Below are positions 53,714-64,000 of a stretch of 64,000 bases of DNA, in pieces. The position numbers were made by a program, and so were the translations under genes. The notes under the pieces are model-generated. The model saw only the letters and a program-made list of their open reading frames with translations, did not search any database and was not told the DNA's origin. The stretch's first letter is position 1, and every line of letters begins with the position of its first letter. Origin of the DNA: Trichoderma breve (lineage: Eukaryota; Ascomycota; Sordariomycetes; Hypocreales; Hypocreaceae); assembly GCF_028502605.1 (NCBI RefSeq), contig NC_079234.1, forward strand, positions 4,154,001 to 4,218,000, in the 5' to 3' direction.

Positions 53714-54883
53714 TTAAGCCCACTTACCCAACAGGGCCATGATGATGATTCCGAGGTAGAGAGAGACCAGCATAAATGTCAGTCGCTTCTTATCCTGCGT
53801 GCGGTGAGGGTTGAAGAGGAAGTCGCGCGCAATCATCTCGACAAAACCGGTGTAGATGAGGATACCGGCAGAAATAGCGTCGAGGACACCAGACACGACA
53901 TTGGCAGTGAAGGAACCACTGTTGTAGGTAGTTCGCACACCGAGGCCAATGGCAATAGCGATAGGGGTTGTCAAGCCGTAGGCCAGGCAGAGAGCCCAGG
54001 GCATCCATTTGAAGCGCTTGGGGAAGGGAATGACACTCAGACGGGCGCCAATACCCAGGCCCTCGAAGGCTTGGTGGAAGACGATGACAGGGTACAGGGT
54101 CTTGAATTCATCGCCGACGACGCCGAGGTTGAGACCAATGATGACACTGTGGAAGATGACACCGAATTCGAGAATCAAGAATGCAGCGATCTGAGACTCG
54201 AAGCCCATGACAGATTCCTTAGACTCGCCATCAAGGTGCTTGAGCTCTTCCACATCGAGATTATCGCTGGAAGCGAACTTATCGCTAGAAGCGTGGCTGT
54301 GCTCTTCAGGCTTCTGGTTGAGAGGAGGAATTGGGCCGTCCTGGTCAGCCGAGTGAAGTCCTTGATGTCCTTGATGAGTGTGAGGAACAGTGGGATCCGA
54401 TGTAATAGTGCCCTCGACTTCGACGTGTGCCAGCTTGTACTTCCTCTCGACGTAGTACTCGGCCAAGAAATCCATCAGGAAGATGAGCATGGCTGAAGTC
54501 AGAGCCAGTGCAGGGGGCCAGGTGTATTCAGCCCAGCCACTAGTCAAGCCGACGCAACTAGCCGGTCCAATCTCCTCATAGGCAGGGTCGAGGAGATGGA
54601 TGAAGGCAGTGGCAATGATGACTCCGGAGCCAAAGTATCGGGCAAAGAGATAGACATAGAGAGGGATTCGTAGACGTCGGACACGAGTGGCCAGGACGGG
54701 GAACAGGGTGGCTGCCGACGAAATGACAAGGATGACGAATAGAGCCGAAACACGTGCACCAAGCTGTCCATTGTAGTCGTTGTCGCCAGCATTGAGAAAG
54801 CAGATGATGTCTCTGATGTCTCCATCTTGATCAACAATAGCTGTGAGGTTGACAGAGTCAGGATTGAAATCTGCGTCCGCCAT
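53714..54883 (-). CDS. ZIP-family zinc transporter
   Basis: A single exon of 389 residues from ATG 54883 (MADADFNPDS); the open frame extends upstream but without similarity. Eight membrane helices are expected, with a long His-containing loop between helices 3 and 4 (HTHQGHQGLH). The metal-pathway motifs are HSVIIGLNLGV in helix 4 and HQAFEGLGIGARL in helix 5. FGSGVIIATAFIHLLDPAYE in helix 2 and the end FMLVSLYLGIIIMALLGKWA match plasma-membrane Zrt1/Zrt2-type fungal importers. No zinc-responsive element was searched for systematically. Confidence 0.95.
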   Translation of the reverse strand: MADADFNPDSVNLTAIVDQDGDIRDIICFLNAGDNDYNGQLGARVSALFVILVISSAATLFPVLATRVRRLRIPLYVYLFARYFGSGVIIATAFIHLLDPAYEEIGPASCVGLTSGWAEYTWPPALALTSAMLIFLMDFLAEYYVERKYKLAHVEVEGTITSDPTVPHTHQGHQGLHSADQDGPIPPLNQKPEEHSHASSDKFASSDNLDVEELKHLDGESKESVMGFESQIAAFLILEFGVIFHSVIIGLNLGVVGDEFKTLYPVIVFHQAFEGLGIGARLSVIPFPKRFKWMPWALCLAYGLTTPIAIAIGLGVRTTYNSGSFTANVVSGVLDAISAGILIYTGFVEMIARDFLFNPHRTQDKKRLTFMLVSLYLGIIIMALLGKWA

Positions 54884-57800
54884 GATGCTGGTTGCTAGCA
54901 GTTGAAATGCTAAACCAATATGGTGAGTGATGAGAAATTCTTGACTATGGGAGTGAGAGAAAAGGGGAGGAAAGATGGTGGGATGCAAGAGTATTTGAAG
55001 ACAGCCACGAGGCGAACCACCCAACACGTTTCAGCGGATCCTCATCCAGACAACGGGCGAATCAGTAGCAAGAATCAAAAACTCAACCTGAGCAGACCCT
55101 CCGAATCCTGCATACCAGTAACGAGGCTGGCCTACAAACGGGCCTCAGCCGAAAAAGCTTCGAGTCCCCCTGTCAGATGTGGATTCGCTTGGGATTCTCC
55201 AAGACGCTATTGGAGGCGCTCGGATGGTTTGATGCCGACTTTTGCTTGATTTTTATGTAGCACGAGAACCATGATGGCCAGTGGTTGGCCGAACTAGGAC
55301 ACACCGAAGACCATCACAGCCCTCCTCTTCTTGGACGTGTTGGGCGGCAGGGAGTCGGGCCAAGGATATGCAAGGAGAATTTTACAGGCAGAAACAAATC
55401 AAACGTACCTGAGTGAGACACTTGTCTGAGTTGTTGGATCCTTTGGCTTTGGTTGTTCTATTTTGATTTTTTTCAAGTCGAGTTGGCTGATGGACTGAGA
55501 CACAACGTGTAGAGATAAGAACCTTGAAACTTGGACACACGCGAGAGTGGGATTTTGATTGAATTCTCCACTGCAAATTGCGTGCTGAGATGCTATGATG
55601 GAAATGGAATCTCCTCTTTTTTACCCTCTTCATAGACTTTCTTCTCTATGGTCGGCATTTGCGGCTGAGAACCTTGATGGTTACGCAAAAGTCCAAAGCT
55701 GAGGTGGTGAGAACCTTGATGGCCACATTGGGGGCTGACATGAAATGCACGAATCCACCAATGGGAGGACGGGAGAATCACATCCTGTATATCCTGCTAG
55801 ACTCAGACGGTCGATTTTGAGGCATAATTTTGAATATTCGACATTTTGTGTGATGAGGGTTGGCCTCGTTTACGCTTGGACCGCGCTTCCTCCTTAGCTG
55901 GAGGATCATCCCTTTATATGTTTGTGTTGGTGGCACGTCCCTTTAGTTCTGCATGCAGCCGCTCCTCGTGGCCAGAGCGTACATGGTCGTACTAGGCAGT
56001 TATGGGTATGAGATGAAAGGCTGTGCCATGTTAATTTTTACTGTCTGATTAGAAATAGGGCATCGAGAGTTTCGGGACGCTGCAGGTCAAAGGGGGCTGC
56101 TGCCGTGAGGGTATGTGCATAATCTCCAAGCGCACTGCTAGGGTGACAACAGGACACTAGCTGGTTGCACATACGAGTAATTCCATGTTGGTAGTAGTAC
56201 AGACAGATACATCACATGGGGTGATAGTCTTATCATTAGTGTTGAATTTGGTTGTGGGGAGGTGTGTGATACAGCAGACTGTCTCGATGCTGTGAACCGA
56301 ATCCTTGAATTCCCTCACTTGATCCTCCATGGTTTCGACAAACATTTCATCTTCTCTTCTTCAGTATTCAACCCCTTCCCCATGAATAAATACTGGCGGG
56401 GGCTTTTGCAATTGGGCTAAAGCGAGGCGATGAATATCGACAGCTCAACCCCTATTAGACCCGCCTTGTCTGGAATTCGTCTTTAAATTTCACCTAGCAT
56501 ATACCCAAAAGAATTTTCCAGGTAATTGTTGAGTTGTCACGTGGATCTGTGTGACCACTCTCTTTGGTCAAGCCCACTTTCTGTTTGCTGCTGTTTGCAG
56601 CTAGCTTTTCCCTCTTTCACAGATCAGCATAGCAGTACACAGAGAATTTTGCGCCTTTTCAGCTTGTCAGCTTGTCAGTAATCTATCAGGTGCCATTCAT
56701 GATGTAGGTATAGCTGGCACGCCTGGTTATATAATGGGCAAAAGTTCCGTCTCGGATCAGCTGAAGGCCCCTGCTCATTTGGCTATGTGAAGTTGAGCAA
56801 CGGCAGCCATATTACAGCCCAGGTTGGATCTGTTCTCAAATAGAACGTTAGTAAATTGTGTTTGTTATGAAGCTATTTTCTAGTTTTATCGTATCTCATC
56901 CTTTTTTATTGATTGCTTGGTTCATCTTCTTTCCTCTGCCCAGTCCGGTATAGAGGCAGCGTCAGCATCATGACTTACCACTGCCCCATTAACCTGTACT
57001 GCCATCTTTCATATCTTGTAAACCCTTCATTGCAAATTTTTACCAATTTCGTTGCTTTGCTTCAAGTAGCACATGATGACAAATGCATCTCAAATAATGC
57101 CATAAAGGGCGTCATTGACACTTTTTTATGCACGACTCTCATGCTTTCCATCTCTTGTATCATGTCTATAATCAAGTATTTGATGAAGACAGTCTCGCAT
57201 ATTATGGTCCAAAAACACATATTGAATCTTTATTTCATCACCACATCACCTTTAGAAACATACACTCTCTCATCGGACCGTCGGCCATCAATATTCAGCT
57301 CGTGGGTCTCAACCCCAGGTTTGCGGAAGCCACCCGCTCGATCCACCACATGACGCCATTCCCGGATCCAGCCAATACTGTCTGCATCGCGCTAACTCAC
57401 GCCCATTGGCTAATTTCCATCACCAGGGTCAGAGCAAAGGGCGTCATTATCATGAGGTTAAAACAACTTCATTCCAATTTTAAACAGCTGGTTGCTTTCC
57501 TAGATATCAACTGCAAGAGAAGATGAAAGGTGGAAGGCTACGTTTTATCGGTACTTTTCTTAACATGCTGCCCCGTCGCTACTAGCCCAAGTCTCGACAT
57601 ACCCTGTGACTGCATCAAGAGGCATGTCTTTCAAAGGGCGTAGAGCTACGTGCTTCAATCGTTACAACGCATGGCACTCTCTATTGTCTTTTTTTTCTCT
57701 CAAGATCTGGCTCACGAATAATTCCTGATACCCTGATATGATATACTTAACACCCATGAGACCATCTAAGAAAGCAAAGGTATATGCCAAGGCTATCAAA

Positions 57801-60320
57801 CCTCGAATAAGGGAGGACATTATAAGCCTGATTTACCGTAACTCGCAGAAGCCTAAATAAATATCTCCCAGAAGAATAAGTGAATAGATTGCAAATATTA
57901 AAATGATGGGACTCTTCGGCGTTCGGTTCAAGGCATGTTTCCTAGGACTACTTCATATTAGGTCGTCCTAAGGGCCAAGCCAGTACCGTCAACTCAATTT
58001 GACCCGTCCGTTGAATTCCAACGCACGGATAAAGCTTCCGTTTTGATCAAGTTTACAAGGGCCTTGAGCATTGGCCATCGCCACATGTCGTCTAAGGCAA
58101 TCCAAGCTGCGATACCTCGGCATTCCCATCGGCCGATAGATCAGACATCTCAACAGCTTACGAAACTCAGAGGGATAATTTGTGAAATAGTGCCCTATTT
58201 GCTGTGACTATCACATAACTACATGTAGTCGCAACCAAATAGCCATGACTAGACATTGGAAACGAATAGATCAACCACTCTTTCCACCACCATGTCACAC
58301 AAGCCATGACTCAGTAGAAGTTCCGCGTGTAATTGCAGTGCACACCGACTACGGAGGGCGTTGCAATGCCATCTAGCGTCCGTCTCCACACCCGACTTCT
58401 CGAGTGTCAGCTAATCGCTTCCAGCGGCCCAAATGGAACCTCCAAATGTAAGATTGCATTAACCTCCGATTCGGGCCTGTAACAGCCCAATCAGCCCACC
58501 CAAGGCCCGGCTGTCCTCGGTGCTGCCAGTTTGATATGCATACTGTAAGACACCAGCAAGAAAGTGGCAAGCCCAAAAAGAGGTGGTGCCTCACGAGGTC
58601 AGTCAGCACCTAATACCACATTAGAAACCGAACATCCTCGCCCGGTGTCCATTTCTCTTGGTAACAATATCCACAAGCCGATGCATCTCAGCCCCGGGAT
58701 GAGCGCAATGTGGAGAGGAAGCACATGTATATCCTTGATGGGAGCTCGATCACCTGTTGCAGACCTGGGGAAAGGGAAAGGCTGCCCATGGGGAGACGAA
58801 GTTCAGTACGTAATAGTTGCGCCGGATAGAGGGCGTATCAGCTATCGCGTTTCGTTATTTGGTCTACAGGCGGGAGCGGAGTGGACCTGGTGTGTGGAGT
58901 TGCGACCTGATTCATACGATGGATGGCCATTGATGCTCTTCTGTTCGTATGTCCAGTCTTACTATTCCTCTACTACGAGTACGACTATGGCTCGGCTAGT
59001 GTCTGATATCACGTCCGTAGTGCTGCACCAGCCAGTCGCAATCACGTAGTAGCGTAAACCAAGTCGCCAGGATGTTTTTCTTCTTGCCAAGTTTGCCATG
59101 CGTATCACCTGTTATTAATGAATATCCATGGCTTGCGTCGGCGCAGAGACACAGAATGGAGCAACACCCCCGTCGACTCAGCGTCACATCGCCCGCAGTC
59201 GGAGCCTCAATGCCTGCTAGCCGCTGCAAGAAGGAAGAAAAAGAGTCTTGATTATCGTTACCTACTAGGTACGGAGTCATATGGAGTACGGAGTAACCAA
59301 CTGCTAGCATACGGGTAGCCGTCCCTCGTATGTACGGTGTCCTCCGGCGGGCGTCCGCATCGAGCAACAAGATTAGTGCCATCAAACCACCAAAGACGCC
59401 GAGATCTCTCCCGTTGTCCCGCCTCTTTGGTTTTTTTTTCTCCCCTAGCGAGTTGGTGGCTAATAAGCAAGAAACCACAGGAACCAAGGAAGATGGAAAG
59501 AAAAAATTTCCCATTCGCCTCCCAAGAAATCTGCCCCGATTTTACGCTTCGTCGCGGCCAGCGATTGGACTGGCTCGCATTTCCGCGGCAATGCCGACCG
59601 AGATGCGGTCTTTTCGCAGCCACAAAGTGAAGGCCAAGCGCTAGAGAAAGCCGCTAGAAGGATGCACAGAAAGTCGTAGCTCGCCCAGGGAACATGGATT
59701 CAGCTTCTGCGCCCTTTGGATTACACCTCCTTTGTTAGGCTCGTCGGATGTTTTGATGAGACGAGGCGGCTCGAGGATGGACGGCGTCGAGGCCGAATAT
59801 GGCGATTTGCCTCGACGTTTGGGGGTCAAAGAGCGCCTTCGAAATGACGCAGCTCAAAGGCCCTTTTAATTCTACAGTCAGTCAGGTTGTTTTCTCTCTG
59901 GCTATCACGGCGTTACCTGTGCCGAGACTGGTTTAGCCCCATCAAACTCTTCATCAGTTGATGGGTCTTATATGGGGCATAAGTGAGGGTCTCGCCAGAA
60001 TGATAAGCTGGACGGCGGTAGTGTAGTGTAGCAGTAGTAACGTTGATGTGTCGAGTTTGGAAACGCCAAATACGACCTTCTAAGACAATAAAGTTCAGCC
60101 TGCTGCCCGACCTTGTTTTCAGTCCCCCTTGTCTGCTGTCTGCTTCCCTTGTGCGGTGTTGTGATATATACAAGCGGGTGTGGCTCTCTCTGTGTCCCCT
60201 TCGCCTTCGCTCTTGTTCTCCCGCCTTACCTCTGATCGATCTTCAGTGCTCCGCCTCTGACTCACTTCCCATCTTCTTTGCTCCCTTCCGGCTTCTGGAG
60301 CAAAGAGAAAAAAAGAAAAG
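54884..60320. other. 5.4 kb divergent region without a supported gene
   Basis: The largest gap in the window. Several frames of 130-172 codons (57128-57526 plus; 59514-58996 minus; 58564-59049 plus) were read; none has a domain or splice support. A TACGGAGTA-type word occurs at 59270-59280 and 59287-59295, and a TGATAAG GATA site at 60001-60007 before the permease. A pyrimidine-rich leader precedes 60321. Confidence 0.5.
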
Positions 60321-61907
60321 ATGGCCGCTGGCGATGCGACCGCGACTACTTCTCCCGTGGGCCCGCTCATGACCGACGAGAAATACATCCAGGGCATCAA
60401 CGACAAAAGCTCAGGCGATGTTCCGGGCACCGACCTCGCGACGGGCCAGTCCGATGAGGGCCTGAAGCGTGAGCTGCACTCTCGCCACCTGCAGTTCATC
60501 GCTATTGGTGCTGCTCTTGGAACTGGTCTATTCCTGGGTATTGGCGGTGCCCTGTCCAAGGCTGGACCTGGTTCTCTCTTCATCTCCTTCTTGTTCCTCG
60601 GATCAGTCGTGTACTCCATCATGGTCGCGCTGGGAGAGATGGCGTCATACATCCCCGTCACGGGTGCCTTTACCGTGTATGCTTCGCGCTTCATGGATCC
60701 TACTCTTGGTTTTGCCATGGGTTGGATCTATTGGTTCAGTTGGGTCATCACCATCGGCCTCGAACTGACTGCCAGCGGTCTCATCATCCAGTACTGGACC
60801 GAGTCCGTCAGCATCGGTGTCTGGATCGCCATTTTCTGGGTTGTCTTTACCGCCGCCCAGTTCTTGCCGACGTTTGTCTTTGGAGAGATGGAGGCATACC
60901 TGTCCAGCATCAAGGTTATTACCATTATCGGCTTCGTCATCTTCGGCATCTGCGTCAACGCTGGTGTTGGTGATCAGGGCTACATTGGCTTCAAGTACTG
61001 GAGAGAGCCCGGTGCGTTTGCCCCGTACCTGGTCGATGGCAAGATTGGCCAGTTTGTCGGTTTCTGGACGGTGCTCGTCACGGCCGGCTTCAGTTTCCAG
61101 GGCACGGAGCTGGTCGTCATTGGAGCCGGTGAGACGGCTGACCCGCGCAAGGCTATCCCCACGGCCATCCGCTGGACCTTTTGGGCCGTCTTCCTGCTCT
61201 TCAACTGCACTGTCTTCTTCGTTGGCATCAACGTGCCCTATGACAACCCTGATCTCCAGAACGGATCGACCAACGCCTCGGCCTCGCCTCTCGTCATTGT
61301 TGCCAAGCTCGCCGGCATCCAGGCGCTCCCTTCCATCATCAACGCCGTTCTGCTGACTGCAGTCTTGTCTGCTGCCAACTCTGACATTTATTCCAGCAGC
61401 CGTATCTTGGTCGCCATGGCTGGAGAGGGTCACGCGCCTGCCTTCTTCAAGCGCGCCAACAAGTATGGAACCCCTTACTACGCTGTTGCGGCCTGCTCTG
61501 CCTTTGGTCTGCTGGCCTTCCTCAACCTGTCCAACAATGGAACGACTGTGTTCAACTGGCTGCTGAACATCACGGCCGTTGCCGGTTTCATCAGCTGGGC
61601 GCTCATCAACCTGTGCCACATCCGCTTTATGAATGTGCTCAAGTACCAAAACATCCCCCGTGACGAGCTCCCATACAAGGCTCCCTTCCAGCCTTACCTT
61701 TCATGGTTTGGCTTCTTCTTCAACGTCCTGATCCTGTTCACCAACGGCTTCACCGTCTTCATCGACTGGGACACTAGCTCCTTCTTTGCGGCCTATGTCA
61801 GCCTCATCCTGTTCATTGTTCTCTATGTCGGACACAAGATTGTCTACAGGACCAAGTGGATACCAGTGTCCGAGGTGGACATTTCTAAGGGCCGATCGGA
61901 TGCGTAA
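60321..61907 (+). CDS. Amino-acid permease, YAT family
   Basis: A single exon of 528 residues with 12 predicted helices, a plasma-membrane proton-amino-acid symporter. The first helix block, RELHSRHLQFIAIGAALGTGLF, is the family signature. Others are GEMASYIPVTGAF, the FSFQGTELVVIGAGET segment in helix 6, AANSDIYSSSRIL, and ISWALINLCHIRFMNVLKYQ near the end. Length and end are complete. It belongs to the fungal general or broad amino-acid branch; specificity is not readable. GC-rich synonymous codons contrast with the AT-rich flanks and indicate a highly expressed gene. The upstream GATA site fits nitrogen control. Confidence 0.95.
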   Translation: MAAGDATATTSPVGPLMTDEKYIQGINDKSSGDVPGTDLATGQSDEGLKRELHSRHLQFIAIGAALGTGLFLGIGGALSKAGPGSLFISFLFLGSVVYSIMVALGEMASYIPVTGAFTVYASRFMDPTLGFAMGWIYWFSWVITIGLELTASGLIIQYWTESVSIGVWIAIFWVVFTAAQFLPTFVFGEMEAYLSSIKVITIIGFVIFGICVNAGVGDQGYIGFKYWREPGAFAPYLVDGKIGQFVGFWTVLVTAGFSFQGTELVVIGAGETADPRKAIPTAIRWTFWAVFLLFNCTVFFVGINVPYDNPDLQNGSTNASASPLVIVAKLAGIQALPSIINAVLLTAVLSAANSDIYSSSRILVAMAGEGHAPAFFKRANKYGTPYYAVAACSAFGLLAFLNLSNNGTTVFNWLLNITAVAGFISWALINLCHIRFMNVLKYQNIPRDELPYKAPFQPYLSWFGFFFNVLILFTNGFTVFIDWDTSSFFAAYVSLILFIVLYVGHKIVYRTKWIPVSEVDISKGRSDA

Positions 61908-63281
61908 GCTGATGATGATGATGGAAGAGGAGTTGGTTAAGTCATTCGGAGTAAACTATGCGTGTGTGAAAATAAGCGGCTAATTGTTGTATTTTTATTT
62001 ATTTTGTCTTGTACGAGTGTCATGATCTAGTCTAGGTAGTAATTGATACCCCATTTTCTGAAACGTCATGTCATCTTGGTTTTGTGAAGTTGTGGACGAT
62101 GCGCAAATGAATCGAGTCTTTTTGACTGACCTGGTTTCAACTCTCATGCATGGATTGCATGCATGTATTGAAGACGCACATAGGGACGTGGCTCATCTTC
62201 ATCACACTGGCTAAACGTCTGATGGGATTGAATCAGAGAAACAGAAAAATGCGAGATTAAATATGCCAAGCTTCTAATCAGTCTCTTGCAGAATATTAAT
62301 GCTTCTTGCTTCCCCACGCTTGCCCGCTATCACATGTCAGAGCCTTTCGCGTTCGTATTGTGTTTTGTTGGGCAATCAAACAAAGTGTTGAAAGGACACA
62401 GAGCTAAACTCAAGACGGTATACCCCACGCTTTGACCCAGATGTAACATCTCACAAGTGCTTCACACTTTCATGTCGTTCAAATAAGGAGAAGAGCAGCA
62501 GACGATAAGGCTTTGAATAAGCATGGCTGCTTAGAACAACACACAGCAAAACCCTCAATAAAAGTTCACTAAGCATGATATTACCTACCCGTCATTCTAC
62601 AGCCACCAACTGATAAGAAAACGTGAGAACAAAGACAACCTCTAGAAAAGCAAAAGGCACGCGACCCCGAGCCGTCTGTGGATTCACGCAGCTAAACTTG
62701 ATGTGGAACAACAACTCCAGGCATTTTTCACATGTCAGGCCAATCACAGCGCTGCATCCAGAGATCGCCAGCTCGATAAGCCCCACGACAAGAGATTTAG
62801 CTTGTGGAATTGACCAGCTGTTGAGTGAATACAGCCTATTGAACAAAGTCAGCACAGTTTGCCGGCTATAGCCTCAGTCCCTTTTGTTCCTTTCTGCTTT
62901 TTGGCTTTCTTCCTCGCACCGCAGACGTTGCACAGCCTCTCCCTCGCCTATCACAGTTTCATTGCATACTGCAAGCTAATCTTTCAAGGTCGAGACCGGA
63001 GAAAACTCGCCACGCTAGGGGTCAATCAAGTGGGCCAAAAGGCTGAAATCCCACCACCATCATCGAAACCCCCAATTGCGCCCAATTTGGCCTGCTGGGC
63101 GGCAACACATACGCGAAGTGGAAGGCCAATTGATACTTAAGAAGTGTTTCACGAGATTTTGAGCATACAGACGGAAAGACTTTTGGCCGCTTATTTTTCA
63201 GACCGCCGTTTGGACGCTGCATCAACACTTGTGAAGCATTGGCGCCGTTTCTCTTCATCAGCCTTTCGCCAAACTTCCAAG
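61908..63281. other. Spacer before the NRPS-like gene
   Basis: 3' flank of the permease and promoter of the adenylating enzyme. No gene seen. Confidence 0.5.
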
Positions 63282-64000
63282 ATGAGCATCATTGACACAA
63301 CAAAGGATCTAGCGGCCTTGTTCGAGCAACAGGCTCAAGCTACGCCAGATGCCATCGCCCTGGAGGACGAGAGCCGGACTCTCACCTATGCGGAACTCGA
63401 TAGCCTGACCTGGTCTTTGGCTGATCGCCTGCGCCAGTATGGAGTTGGCCGTGATGATCTGGTTGGAGTGTTGATGGGACGAAGCGCAGACAATGTCATT
63501 GCGTCTCTCGCTGCTCTCCGAGCTGGAGGAGCCTTTCTCGTGCTGGAGCTGGCCTATCCCACGGGCCTTCTCAACGATGTCATTGATGATGCCAAACCGA
63601 CTGTCATCATAACACAAAAGGCTCATGCTGCCAGCATCAAGCCTAGTGTTGCTACGATTATCATCGACCAACCTGAGCCAACTACCAACGGACATGCCGC
63701 CCCTGTCGTGGTCGAGACGAGGGAGCCTCTGCCTGCAAGTGATGACCTGGATCGCCTGGCCTTTGTGTCGTACTCATCAGGAACCACCGGCAAGCCCAAG
63801 GGCATTGCAAACCCTCACAGAGCTCCCGTTCTCAGCTACGACTTGAGATTCCGCACAAGTGATCTCCAGCCAGGGGACCGCGTTGCATGCAACGTATTCT
63901 TCGTCTGGGAAATGCTGCGCCCCTTGATCCGAGGTGCCACAACAGTTGCCGTTCCCGATAACGCAAGCTACGATCCCATCGGCCTCGTCGAGTTTCTTGC
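63282..64000 (+). CDS. Adenylation-domain (NRPS-like) enzyme, partial at right edge
   Basis: Open from ATG 63282 through the last base with no stop (239 codons and 2 nt), so the gene continues outside the window. The reading is an ANL-superfamily adenylation domain: LFEQQAQATPDAIALEDESRTLTYAELD at the start, LVLELAYP (core A2) and the phosphate-binding SYSSGTTGKPKGIANPHRAP (core A3). It activates a carboxylic acid as an acyl adenylate. No condensation domain precedes it, so it starts with the A domain as in NRPS-like A-T-R carboxylate reductases. Resemblance to the fungal glycine-betaine reductase type is my recollection, not a computed match. The thiolation and reductase domains, if present, lie beyond the edge. 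Confidence 0.85.
   Translation, partial: MSIIDTTKDLAALFEQQAQATPDAIALEDESRTLTYAELDSLTWSLADRLRQYGVGRDDLVGVLMGRSADNVIASLAALRAGGAFLVLELAYPTGLLNDVIDDAKPTVIITQKAHAASIKPSVATIIIDQPEPTTNGHAAPVVVETREPLPASDDLDRLAFVSYSSGTTGKPKGIANPHRAPVLSYDLRFRTSDLQPGDRVACNVFFVWEMLRPLIRGATTVAVPDNASYDPIGLVEFL

Noticed and set aside
53705..54496. 263-codon plus-strand frame opposite the ZIP gene
   Set aside because: Antisense shadow; D/E/V-rich text with no domain, while the minus strand has all ZIP motifs.
56913..57353. 146-codon frame overlapping the 57128-57526 frame
   Set aside because: Two overlapping frames without domains in AT-rich DNA; neither is favoured by composition.
58996..59514. 172-codon minus-strand frame with ATG
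   Set aside because: It runs over a TACGGAGTA-type repeat and low-complexity promoter DNA, and has no domain or splice context.
60645..61649. 334-codon minus-strand frame opposite the amino-acid permease
   Set aside because: Its charged, low-complexity text is the typical antisense shadow of a GC-rich membrane-protein gene, and the plus strand has a complete family match.
1..64000. CRISPR arrays, bacterial operons, rRNA genes or plasmid origins
   Set aside because: No regular spaced repeats or rRNA-like segments were seen. Introns and gene families show this is fungal nuclear DNA.

Overview
This is nuclear DNA of a filamentous ascomycete, most likely a sordariomycete and possibly Hypocreales. 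The evidence is the architecture: many 49-97 nt introns with GT..AG ends and CTAAC/CTGAC-type branch points, a HET-domain gene, Zn2Cys6 and Fungal_trans_2 regulators, a fungal acid trehalase, DUF3176 and Thr-rich secreted proteins, an intron-containing nuclear tRNA-Ile, and short 5' untranslated regions with TATA boxes. No species was assigned. The multi-exon models were spliced by hand. Each one stays in frame to its stop, and each junction restores a family motif.

Layout. 1-4.2 kb: a doubtful small membrane peptide, a two-copy tandem repeat and a HET gene (minus). 4.7-15.2 kb: a six-exon beta-carbonic anhydrase, a DJ-1/PfpI protein, two adjacent regulators, a GFA/CENP-V-type zinc protein and an F-box-like (DUF7730-like) gene. 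15.6 kb: tRNA-Ile(AAT) with an intron and a long T tract. 16.8-18.1 kb: a Vps62-like protein and a candidate 39-residue secreted peptide. 18.3-21.8 kb: acid trehalase (GH65). 24.6-28.9 kb: a Cdc123/D123-like protein, an acidic ORF and a DUF3176 membrane protein. 31.6-35.1 kb: a Thr-rich secreted protein and a Pns1-type transporter with polyQ/polyN. 35.7-47.6 kb: zinc alcohol dehydrogenase, a two-part ADP-ribosylglycohydrolase-fold protein, sugar MFS permease, FAD oxidoreductase and an allantoate-permease-like MFS transporter. 48.9-54.9 kb: type II NADH dehydrogenase, a ToxD-like reductase and a ZIP zinc transporter. 55-60.3 kb: a 5.4 kb stretch with no gene I can support. 60.3-64 kb: an amino-acid permease, then the start of an adenylating (NRPS-like) reductase-type gene cut by the right edge.

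How the genes may work together. Two neighbourhoods read as possible functional groups, though this is inference only. The 4.7-13.8 kb block holds carbonic anhydrase, DJ-1/PfpI, two regulators and a GFA-fold protein, which suits small-carbon or aldehyde stress handling. The 35.7-47.6 kb block holds two dehydrogenase/oxidase enzymes, a glycohydrolase with carbohydrate-binding-like C-terminal regions and two permeases, which looks like an uptake-and-breakdown cluster for a ribosylated or glycosylated, possibly nitrogen-containing, compound. GATA-type nitrogen sites lie before the second permease, and a three-copy 51-bp repeat lies before the FAD enzyme.
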